Shown here piece by piece: positions 24,816-32,230 of a DNA stretch of 47,519 nucleotides. Each line of letters begins with the position of its first letter. Positions within the stretch are counted from its first letter, which is position 1. The translations under genes were made by a program, and so were the position numbers. This stretch comes from Pseudomonadota bacterium (GTDB lineage: Bacteria; Pseudomonadota; Gammaproteobacteria; Burkholderiales; Sulfuriferulaceae). The stretch is from contig JAJYHV010000078.1 of the NCBI GenBank assembly GCA_021790515.1, positions 1 through 47,519 of the forward strand, read 5' to 3'. The notes beneath the pieces were generated by a model, which had not been told where the DNA came from, made no database searches, and was given only the letters and a program-made list of their open reading frames with translations.

Positions 24816-26831
24816 ATGAGTGAAATAACCGGATATCAACCGGTGGCGATGGTTTGGGGCGGCGTGCTATGCTGGCTGGCGTTGGCGCTGCTTGCCATTC
24901 CGTTGCGCGCCCATAAACGCTGGTTGCTGGCAGGGTTCCCACTTGCCGCGCTGACAGGTTTGTGGGTAGCTGCCGTGGGCGTGGCAGGTTTGCTGTTGCC
25001 TGCTTCGGCGCAAATCGTTCCTGTTGGCTTTCCTGGCTTGCCTGTGCATCTGCGCTTGGATGCCTTGTCCGGTTTTTTTCTGTTGTTGCTGGGTATGGGC
25101 GCATTCGGTGTCAGTGTTTATGCCAGAGGGTATTTTCAGCACATGGAAATTGGTGAATTGGCGAGACTGGCGATCTGGTACCCGGCTTTTCTTGCCGCGA
25201 TGACGCTGGTGTTGCTGGCTAACGATGCGTACGCCTTCATGGTGGCGTGGGAATTGATGGCATTGTCTTCTTATTTTCTGGTGACCAGCGATTACCGCGT
25301 GGAGGAAATTCGTAAAGCAGGATTCCTTTATTTGTTGATGGCGCATATTGGCGCGGTGGCTCTGTTGCTGTGTTTTGGCGTATTGCAGGGAAATGGGCAC
25401 ACTGGTGATGCCGCCTTCACATTTTCTGCCATGCGGCACGGTGTATTGACACCAACACAGGCATCCTTGGCATTTCTGTTTGCGCTGATTGGTTTTGGTG
25501 CCAAGGCAGGCTTGGTTCCGTTGCATGTCTGGTTGCCAGAAGCGCATCCGGCAGCGCCTTCGCCTGTATCAGCGCTGATGTCGGGCGTGATGCTGAAAAT
25601 GGCGTTGTATGGATTATTGCGAGTTGGCTTTGATTTGTTGTCGGTGCGGCAGGAATGGTGGGGTGTACTTGTGCTGGTGCTGGGACTGATGACCGCTTTG
25701 TATGGGGTGATTTTTGCGGCGGTACAATCCGACATCAAGCGTTTGCTTGCCTGGTCATCCATAGAAAATATAGGGTTGATTTTCACCGGGCTTGGATTGG
25801 CTATCATTTTCAGTGTGGAAGGTAAAAGCGGGTTGGCTGCGCTGGCATTGACGGCTGTGCTGTATCACGCACTCAACCATGCGCTGTTCAAAAGTTTGTT
25901 GTTTGTGGGAACGGGTTCTGTGCTACATGCAAGCGGCACGCGGTTGATGAGCGGGTTAGGTGGATTGATGCGTAAAATGCCGTGGACTGGTTGGCTGATG
26001 TTATTGGGCGTGCTGGCGATTGCCGGTTTGCCTCCCCTGAACGGTTTTGTGTCTGAATGGTTGTTACTGCAGGCATTTTTGTTTACTCCAGGGCTTGATC
26101 TGCACTATCTCAATATGATGCTGCCGGTGGCAACAGCGTCCGTTGCGTTGGTGATTGCCTTGGCAGCTTATGTGATGGTCAAGTTTTATGGGGTGGTTTT
26201 TTTGGGGCAGCCGCGTAATCCGGCGCTGAAACACGCGCACGAAGCAGATATATGGCAGCGGATGGGAATGTTATGGTTGGCATCAGCGTGTGTGTTGCTG
26301 GGTTTGTTGCCATCGGCTGTCATCGTATTGATTTCGCCTGCCGTACAGCAGGTGGCTGGGCGTGTTTTGACCAATGATGGCGGGTGGCTGGTATTGGCTC
26401 CGATGGACGCAGCGCGGGCCAGTTATGCACCCTTACCGTTCTGGCTGGCAACATTGGCGGTCTTGTTGTTGGTGTATGGGCTGGTGCGTTTTCGCTATAC
26501 AGGTCGTGTGCGGCGATCGGCGGCATGGCAATGCGGTTTTCCTGCCGTCACGGCTCGCATGCAGGATAGTGCTGAAGGATTTGGCCAGCCGATTCAGCAT
26601 ATTTTTTCTTCATTCATGCAGGTGGATCGTCAATACCCTCAACCACAGGATCGCACGCCACATTACGCCAGCGTCAGCATCGATCAGTGGTGGCATTTCC
26701 TGTACTTACCCATTGTGGCTGCGACCAACTGGTTATCGCAACAGACCGCTCGTCTGCAACACGGGCGCATTCAATGGTATTTGACCTACAGTTTTATCAC
26801 CTTGTTGGTGTTACTGGTGTTTGTGCAATGA
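24816..26831 (+). CDS. hyfB: HyfB-like antiporter subunit of Ehr-type complex
   Basis: The 671-residue polytopic protein belongs to the NuoL/MrpA-like proton-pumping subunits of group 4 hydrogenase complexes. Key charged residues are kept: E146 in the helix AWELMALSSYF, K230 in FGAKAGLVPLHVWLPEAHP, and a later Lys/His helix HALNHALFKSLLFVG. The C-terminal third has extra helices and a soluble loop before the last helix, as in HyfB rather than NuoM. It is the first gene of a six-gene plus-strand operon; its stop overlaps the next start as ATGA. A GAGGAG lies at some distance upstream of the ATG. The symbol reflects family only, because hydrogenase activity is not expected here. Confidence 0.9.
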   Translation: MSEITGYQPVAMVWGGVLCWLALALLAIPLRAHKRWLLAGFPLAALTGLWVAAVGVAGLLLPASAQIVPVGFPGLPVHLRLDALSGFFLLLLGMGAFGVSVYARGYFQHMEIGELARLAIWYPAFLAAMTLVLLANDAYAFMVAWELMALSSYFLVTSDYRVEEIRKAGFLYLLMAHIGAVALLLCFGVLQGNGHTGDAAFTFSAMRHGVLTPTQASLAFLFALIGFGAKAGLVPLHVWLPEAHPAAPSPVSALMSGVMLKMALYGLLRVGFDLLSVRQEWWGVLVLVLGLMTALYGVIFAAVQSDIKRLLAWSSIENIGLIFTGLGLAIIFSVEGKSGLAALALTAVLYHALNHALFKSLLFVGTGSVLHASGTRLMSGLGGLMRKMPWTGWLMLLGVLAIAGLPPLNGFVSEWLLLQAFLFTPGLDLHYLNMMLPVATASVALVIALAAYVMVKFYGVVFLGQPRNPALKHAHEADIWQRMGMLWLASACVLLGLLPSAVIVLISPAVQQVAGRVLTNDGGWLVLAPMDAARASYAPLPFWLATLAVLLLVYGLVRFRYTGRVRRSAAWQCGFPAVTARMQDSAEGFGQPIQHIFSSFMQVDRQYPQPQDRTPHYASVSIDQWWHFLYLPIVAATNWLSQQTARLQHGRIQWYLTYSFITLLVLLVFVQ

Positions 26832-27772
26832 GTGGCGGGGTCGTTTTGCAGGGATTGCAAACCGTGCTGGCCGTGCTGGCTGCGCCTTTGCTGACAGGTT
26901 GGACCAATCAGTGTCGTGCCCGTTTACAGGGGCGCCGCCCGCCACCTTTGTGGCAGAGTTATCGGGTATTGCATAAACTTTTTCTCAAGGAAACGGTGCT
27001 GGCCAAGGAGGCTTCGCCCCTGTTTCAGGCAACGCCTTATGTCGTATTCTCCTGCATGGTGCTGGCGGCGGGCATCGTGCCGATGTTGGCCAATGATTTG
27101 CCGTTCTCCCCTGTTGCAGACGTGATCGCATTGGTGGGCATTTTTGCGCTGGCGCGCGTGTTTCTGGCGCTGGCGGCGATGGATGTAGGTACCGCATTTG
27201 GTACTTTGGGTGCGCGGCGTGAAATGCTGGTGGCTTTCCTGGCGGAGCCGGCTTTGTTGATGGTGTTTTTTACCGTCAGTCTGATCTCGCATTCCACCCA
27301 ATTGCCGTTGATGGTGCATGTGCTGGCACACCGGAAATTTGCAATCTATCCCAGTCTGGCTTTTGCCGGCGTTGCATTCTGGATGGTATCCGTGGCGGAA
27401 AATGCACGTATCCCTGTCGATAATCCAACCACGCATCTGGAATTGACCATGATTCATGAGGCCATGATACTGGAATATTCCGGCCGTTATCTGGCCTTGA
27501 TCGAATGGTCTGTAGCGTTGAAGTTGTTTGTTTACTCTGCTTTGGGAATTGCCTTGTTCGTACCCTGGGGCATTGCGCCCGTGGGTGATGAAGCCGCACT
27601 ACCGCTGGCTTTGCTGGCACTGGTGGCTAAAATGGCCGTTGGTGGTTTGGTGTTGGCGGTACTGGAAACATTGAATGCCAAGATGCGTTTGTTTCGCGTA
27701 CCCGAGTTTCTGGGCACAGCCTTTTTGTTGGCTGTATTGGGCATGTTGATTCATTTCTTGCTGGAATCCTGA
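26828..27772 (+). CDS. hyfC: NuoH/HyfC-like membrane subunit of Ehr-type complex
   Basis: The 314-residue membrane protein has about eight helices. It corresponds to NuoH of complex I and HyfC/HycD of formate hydrogenlyase, the subunit that joins the soluble redox arm to the membrane pumps and lines the quinone-like cavity in complex I. Family motifs seen are the N-terminal GRRPPPLWQSYRVLHKLFLKE loop, AALLGIFALARVF-like helices, and the charged loop ENARIPVDNPTTHLELTMIH followed by EAMILEYSGRYLALIEW. The start at 26828 overlaps the hyfB-like stop; a longer open frame back to 26687 is inside the upstream gene and is not used. Confidence 0.9.
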   Translation: MSGGVVLQGLQTVLAVLAAPLLTGWTNQCRARLQGRRPPPLWQSYRVLHKLFLKETVLAKEASPLFQATPYVVFSCMVLAAGIVPMLANDLPFSPVADVIALVGIFALARVFLALAAMDVGTAFGTLGARREMLVAFLAEPALLMVFFTVSLISHSTQLPLMVHVLAHRKFAIYPSLAFAGVAFWMVSVAENARIPVDNPTTHLELTMIHEAMILEYSGRYLALIEWSVALKLFVYSALGIALFVPWGIAPVGDEAALPLALLALVAKMAVGGLVLAVLETLNAKMRLFRVPEFLGTAFLLAVLGMLIHFLLES

Positions 27773-27773
27773 C

Positions 27774-28460
27774 ATGATATCTACGGGTGCAAGTGGCATG
27801 ATTTCCGGATGGTATCTGCAGATTGTCAATTTACTGGCTGCCTTGTTGTTGTTGATTTCATTTGCCATGCTGGCGCAACGGCGTGTCGCCGGGTTGATTT
27901 CCTTGTTTGCCTGGCAAGGCGCGGCGTTGGCGGTATCAACGGCGATTGTGGCGGTGTTTACAGCGCAATGGCATTTGTTGTATTCGGTGGCATTAACCTT
28001 GCTGCTCAAGGTGATGATCATACCATGGTTTTTTTATCGTCTGGTGCGTAAGCTTGGCATGAGCCGTGATGTGGAACCGTTGCTTAATCATTCACTTACC
28101 ATGTTGACCGGCATCGTGTTGGTGATTTTTGCTTTCAATCTGGCACTGCCGATTTCCCAGATGGCCGGCACGGTCATGCGCTCTACCCTGGGCATTGCCA
28201 TGGCGTGTGTCTTGCTGTCTTTTTTGATGATGATTACCCGAACCAAAGCCTTGCCGCAAGTGATTGGTTTCATGGCGATGGAAAACGGAATATTTTTTGC
28301 CGCCACCAGTGCAACGTATGGTATGCCGTTGGTGGTAGAGCTTGGCGTGGCGCTTGATGTGCTGGTGGGGGTATTTGTGCTCGGCATTTTCTTTTTCCAG
28401 ATTCGGGAAACATTTGAATCGATGGATTTGCGGCAGATGGAAAAACGTAAGGAGCATTGA
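27774..28460 (+). CDS. hyfE: HyfE-like membrane subunit of Ehr-type complex
   Basis: The 228-residue protein has about seven helices and matches HyfE. The N-terminal half resembles NuoJ-like and the second half NuoK-like helices; the NuoK-type glutamate region is visible in FMAMENGIFFAATSATYGMPLVVELGVALDVLVG split over two helices. The start at ATG 27774 lies one base after the preceding stop; an internal ATG at 27798 is also possible. A HyfE-type subunit is found in Hyf and Ehr complexes but not in Hyc-type formate hydrogenlyase 1, which helps the classification. Confidence 0.88.
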   Translation: MISTGASGMISGWYLQIVNLLAALLLLISFAMLAQRRVAGLISLFAWQGAALAVSTAIVAVFTAQWHLLYSVALTLLLKVMIIPWFFYRLVRKLGMSRDVEPLLNHSLTMLTGIVLVIFAFNLALPISQMAGTVMRSTLGIAMACVLLSFLMMITRTKALPQVIGFMAMENGIFFAATSATYGMPLVVELGVALDVLVGVFVLGIFFFQIRETFESMDLRQMEKRKEH

Positions 28461-29912
28461 ATGTTGCTGTACGGATTGCTGGGCGTCCCTTTGGTTGGTG
28501 CATTGCTGCTGCTTGTCTGGGGGCACCGTCGTCTGGCGGCAGAAATGAATGTGCTGTTCAGTTTTATAACGTTATTATTTGCGGTCGCACTGGCGGTGCG
28601 TGTCATGCGTGCGGGGCCGATGGAGTTTGATGGTGGCTGGTTTTTCATGGATGCGTTCAACGTTTTTCTGGTCGGTTTGACCGCGTTGGTGGGATTTACA
28701 ACGGCATTGTTTTCACGGCCTTATATGCGGATTGAATGTGCGCACGGTCGCCTGACCATGGTGCGTTTACGGTTGTATCACGCCAGCTATCAGGTATTTA
28801 TTGCCGCCATGCTGCTGGCGTTGACGACCAATAACATGGGCATTCTCTGGGTCTCAATGGAAGGCGCTACGCTGGCGACGGTGCTCCTGGTGTCGTTGTA
28901 TCGGACACCCGCCGCGCTGGAGGCGGCATGGAAATATTTTATTCTGTGCGGCGTCGGAATTGCGCAGGCATTGTTTGGCACGGTGTTGCTGTATTTTGCC
29001 GCAGAAAAAGTATTGGGTGCTGGTGGCAATGCTTTGTTATGGACGCACTTGAACGCGGTCAAAGCGCATCTCGAACCAACGGTCTTGCAACTGGCATTTG
29101 TCTTTTTGCTGGTGGGGTACGGTACCAAAGTGGGTTTGGTGCCGTTGCACAGCTGGTTGCCCGATGCTCACGCCGAGGGACCTACCCCGATTTCTGCCGT
29201 GTTGTCCGGATTGTTGTTGAACGTTGCGCTGTATGCCATTCTGCGCAATAAGGTTTTGGTGGACGGGGCGTTGGGCACCCAGCTTGCCGGACACCTGATG
29301 ATGGGTTTCGGGTTGCTGTCGGTCGTCGTGGCATCATTCCTGATTAGGCAACAAAGTGATGTGAAACGCATGTTTGCTTATTCCTCCATCGAACATATGG
29401 GCATGATGACTTTTGCGTTCGGTATGGGAGGCGCCGTGGCGGTATTCGCCGGATTGCTGCACATGACCGTGCACGCATTAACCAAGTCCGCCATCTTTTT
29501 TACCGTAGGGCATGCCACACAAAAAGCGGGTACCCAGCTGATGAGTGGAATTCGTGGGCTGATGGGTATTAATCCTGGCCTGGGTTGGGGGTTGATGTTG
29601 GGCACGATGTCCATTCTGGGTGTGCCGCCATTCGGGGTGTTTACCAGTGAATTTTTGATTGTCACCACGGCGATGCACGAACATGGCTGGGCAACTCCCT
29701 TTCTGCTGGTGGCTCTTGGAGTGGCATTTGCTGCCATTTTTGGTCAGGTGCAAGCCATGGTGTTTGCTGAAACCAGCTTGCCACGTTTACCGCACCAACC
29801 CGCCATGACGCCGGTATTTCTGCACCTGGTTCTGGTGTTGGTGCTTGGTATAGCCATGCCGGACTGGTTGGCTGTCTGGTATCGGCAGGCAGCACATCTC
29901 TTGGGAGCATAA
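28461..29912 (+). CDS. hyfF: HyfF-like second antiporter subunit of Ehr-type complex
   Basis: The 483-residue polytopic protein of the NuoM/NuoN/HyfF type keeps the pumping residues: E134 in WVSMEGATLATVLLV and K223 in GYGTKVGLVPLHSWLPDAHAEGP, with a further His/Lys helix HMTVHALTKSAIFFTVGHATQ. Its ATG follows directly after the HyfE stop with no gap, and its own stop touches the next ATG. With the HyfB-like protein it gives the complex two antiporter-like modules, so ion translocation capacity looks intact. Confidence 0.92.
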   Translation: MLLYGLLGVPLVGALLLLVWGHRRLAAEMNVLFSFITLLFAVALAVRVMRAGPMEFDGGWFFMDAFNVFLVGLTALVGFTTALFSRPYMRIECAHGRLTMVRLRLYHASYQVFIAAMLLALTTNNMGILWVSMEGATLATVLLVSLYRTPAALEAAWKYFILCGVGIAQALFGTVLLYFAAEKVLGAGGNALLWTHLNAVKAHLEPTVLQLAFVFLLVGYGTKVGLVPLHSWLPDAHAEGPTPISAVLSGLLLNVALYAILRNKVLVDGALGTQLAGHLMMGFGLLSVVVASFLIRQQSDVKRMFAYSSIEHMGMMTFAFGMGGAVAVFAGLLHMTVHALTKSAIFFTVGHATQKAGTQLMSGIRGLMGINPGLGWGLMLGTMSILGVPPFGVFTSEFLIVTTAMHEHGWATPFLLVALGVAFAAIFGQVQAMVFAETSLPRLPHQPAMTPVFLHLVLVLVLGIAMPDWLAVWYRQAAHLLGA

Positions 29913-31445
29913 ATGAAAATTGCTACGCAACAATGGCCGTTCGTAACACACGGTACCTATATCTGGCGTGGTCATGTCGAAATTGCGCAGTTACTTTTCC
30001 TGGCGCAGTCGGTCAAGGATGAGGGGGGCCAATTATTGGCGTTGTGGGGTGTAGACAACCGTCATGTTGATGCTGGTTTTGCCTTGCATAGTGTTTTTCT
30101 GGTTGCGGCCGGTCTATGTTGGGTGGTTACACCGCTGGCAGCAGAGTATCCACACTATCCTGATTTGTCGGCGCTTTTCCCGGCGGCAGATCGCCAGCAA
30201 CGGGCAACTTATGATTTGATGGGGTTAGTGGCGGATGGCGCGGTAGATACACGCAAATGGTTGCGTCATGCGGCGTGGCCTGTGGATAGCTTTCCTTTAC
30301 GTCGCGATTTTCTGGCACAACCGACCGCGGGAAACGATGATTACCCGTTTATTCAGGTCGATGGCGAAGGGGTGCATGAAATTGCTGTCGGCCCTATTCA
30401 TGCAGGCACGATTGAACCTGGACATTTTCGTTTTTCGGTTATCGGCGAACGGGTGCTGCGATTGGCGGAGCGTTTTGGTTTTGCTCACAAGGGGGTGGAA
30501 AAACGTTTTGAAGGCTTGAGTCTCGAACAGGGGGCAAAGCTGGCCGGTCGCATTTGCGGCGACAGTCATACAGCATACGTGATGGCGTATTGCATGGCGG
30601 TGGAATCAGCAACAGGCACGGCGGTGCCGGACCGGGCACGCTGGTTACGTGCTTTGTGGCTGGAAATGGAGCGGGTTGTCAATCATTTGGGCGATCTGGG
30701 TTCTTTGGGCAATGATGCAGGACTGGCATTTGGTTTCGTGCAGTTTTGGCGTCTGAAGGAAGAATGGTTGCGTTTGTCAGCAGCGTTGTTCGGCCATCGC
30801 TATTTATTTGATTGCATCGCCCCTGGTGGTGTGGCCCGGGATCTGACACACGCGGGAATGCTGGTGGACGCTGCGTTGCAGTTGGCGCAAGAGGCAAGTC
30901 GATTACGGGAAGTGTATGATGAGCATGCCGGCGTGCAGGACAGATTTATCAATACAGGCGTCGTTTCGGCCCGCCTGGCGGCACACCTTGGTTTGACCGG
31001 ATTGGCTGGCCGCGCCAGCGCTCAGGCATGGGATGCGCGGGTACAGTTTCCCGTTCCACCGTATGATGTGTTGGAAGTGAAAATGGCAACGCATCAAAGC
31101 GGCGATGTCTTTGCCCGGGCAGCGGTGCGTTTTGATGAACTGGCTGAATCGTTGCGTTTGATTCGCAAGATTGTGCACGATATGCCAAGGGGCAGTGTCC
31201 TGCACACACCACCACATGACGGTGCAACGCAACGGGAAGGTTTGGGCTGGGTTGAAGGTTGGCGTGGCGGTGTCATCATGGCTGTGCGCATTGGCGTGGA
31301 TGGCAGGCTTGATCGTGTGCATCCACATGATCCATCGTGGCAAAACTGGCCGGTACTGGAAAGCGGTATTTTGGGCAATATCGTGGCGGACTTTCCCCTC
31401 ATCAACAAATCATTTAATCTGGCTTATAGCGGCGTGGATATTTGA
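29913..31445 (+). CDS. hyfG: Large subunit (NuoCD-like) of Ehr-type complex, [NiFe] ligands lost
   Basis: The 510-residue protein fuses a NuoC-like N-terminal domain (about 1-135) to a NuoD/hydrogenase large subunit domain (about 150-510). The quinone-side segment VGPIHAGTIEPGHFRF is kept, as are HKGVEKRFEGL and RALWLEMERVVNHLGDLG. In active group 4 hydrogenases the first metal motif has two cysteines (RxCGxC); here it reads R213-ICGDSH, with only C215. The C-terminal pair (DPCxxC) is absent: the protein ends INKSFNLAYSGVDI, close to the NuoD form. Thus three of four [NiFe] ligands are gone. The start is ATG 29913, directly after the HyfF-like stop. Confidence 0.92.
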   Translation: MKIATQQWPFVTHGTYIWRGHVEIAQLLFLAQSVKDEGGQLLALWGVDNRHVDAGFALHSVFLVAAGLCWVVTPLAAEYPHYPDLSALFPAADRQQRATYDLMGLVADGAVDTRKWLRHAAWPVDSFPLRRDFLAQPTAGNDDYPFIQVDGEGVHEIAVGPIHAGTIEPGHFRFSVIGERVLRLAERFGFAHKGVEKRFEGLSLEQGAKLAGRICGDSHTAYVMAYCMAVESATGTAVPDRARWLRALWLEMERVVNHLGDLGSLGNDAGLAFGFVQFWRLKEEWLRLSAALFGHRYLFDCIAPGGVARDLTHAGMLVDAALQLAQEASRLREVYDEHAGVQDRFINTGVVSARLAAHLGLTGLAGRASAQAWDARVQFPVPPYDVLEVKMATHQSGDVFARAAVRFDELAESLRLIRKIVHDMPRGSVLHTPPHDGATQREGLGWVEGWRGGVIMAVRIGVDGRLDRVHPHDPSWQNWPVLESGILGNIVADFPLINKSFNLAYSGVDI

Positions 31446-31470
31446 TCCGAATGGCTTCGAGGGTGGAAAT

Positions 31471-32007
31471 ATGGCTATCTTTATGATGTTGAAAAAAATT
31501 CTTGATACTGGCATGGTGTCCGAGATGCCAGTGCCGACTGATTTGCCAGCCTGCCATGATGAACAGTTGCTACAGTCTCGTATATGTGAAGTATTTGGTC
31601 GCGCCGTGGCAATCCGTCATGTTGATACAGGCTCCTGCAATGCCTGTGAACTGGAGATCAACGCATTGAGCGGGCCTCATTACAACATTGAAGGGGTGGG
31701 GGTGACATTTGTTGCCAGCCCACGTCATGCCGATGTGTTGTTGGTGACCGGGCCGGTGACGCGGCATATGGAGTCTGCGCTGATGGCAGCATGGGAAGCA
31801 ATGCCAGCGCCGAAATGGGTGGTGGCCGTGGGTGATTGTACCGGCCATGACAGCCTGTTTGGCGAAAATTATGCCGTGCACGGCAAACTGGCCGAAATAC
31901 TGCCGGTTAACGTGATGGTGACAGGGTGTCCACCATCACCAGCGAATATTCTGCGCGGAATCCTGGCGTGTTTTCAGGGCACGATGACAATAAAACATGT
32001 CGATTAA
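31471..32007 (+). CDS. hyfI: Small subunit (NuoB/HyfI-like) of Ehr-type complex
   Basis: The 178-residue protein holds the proximal (N2-like) [4Fe-4S] cluster. Its ligands are complete: C56 and C59 in DTGSCNACELEI, C123 in AVGDCTGHD and C153 in VTGCPPSPANILRGIL. The C-x2-C arrangement is of the hydrogenase type rather than the adjacent CC pair of complex I NuoB. The start ATG at 31471 has GAGGGTGG upstream and lies 25 bp after the large subunit. It is the last gene of the operon, and no ferredoxin-like (NuoI/HycB/HyfA) or maturation gene follows. The frame is open further upstream but overlaps the large subunit gene. Confidence 0.92.
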   Translation: MAIFMMLKKILDTGMVSEMPVPTDLPACHDEQLLQSRICEVFGRAVAIRHVDTGSCNACELEINALSGPHYNIEGVGVTFVASPRHADVLLVTGPVTRHMESALMAAWEAMPAPKWVVAVGDCTGHDSLFGENYAVHGKLAEILPVNVMVTGCPPSPANILRGILACFQGTMTIKHVD

Positions 32008-32173
32008 TTTATCGGACTATTTGTAATCCGAGGCCGGAATGGAGTTCTTTCCGTTTGCATCGAAACTAAACGACTGTGATTGGGAATTGGTTACACAGCA
32101 CAACTTGTTGAAGTTGATTGAATACCATACCTGAAAGACAGCAATTTGGCCTAAGCCGTCGTTGATCGCCAGC

Positions 32174-32230
32174 TAAGGAAGCGCTGATTAATTCCCACAT
32201 GATCATGACGATGGCTTGCCACTGAATTAT
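32174..32230 (+). repeat. Palindromic interspersed repeat, copy 5 (decayed right end)
   Basis: The left end CTAAGGAAGCGCTGATTAAT is well conserved and the centre (CCCACATGATCATGACGATGG) aligns with copy 1 at about half its positions. The right end has decayed into CTGAATTATTC, which includes the stop codon of the HD-GYP gene. It lies in the convergent gap between the hydrogenase-like operon and that gene. The gap also holds a short CAACTT/AAGTTG hairpin near 32100. Confidence 0.6.

Noticed and set aside
24867..25547. Long minus-strand open frame within the antiporter gene
   Set aside because: The translation is rich in Gln, His and Arg with no domain, as expected for the complement of a membrane protein gene.
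26687..26827. Longer N-terminus for the NuoH-like subunit
   Set aside because: This stretch lies inside the end of the upstream antiporter gene; the ATGA overlap at 26828 gives a normal family start.
29913..31445. Active [NiFe] hydrogenase large subunit
   Set aside because: Only one of the four required metal-ligand cysteines is present, and the C-terminal CxxC with its processing tail is absent.
31171..31470. Longer N-terminus for the NuoB-like subunit
   Set aside because: It overlaps the large subunit gene in another frame, while ATG 31471 has a good ribosome binding site and gives a normal length.
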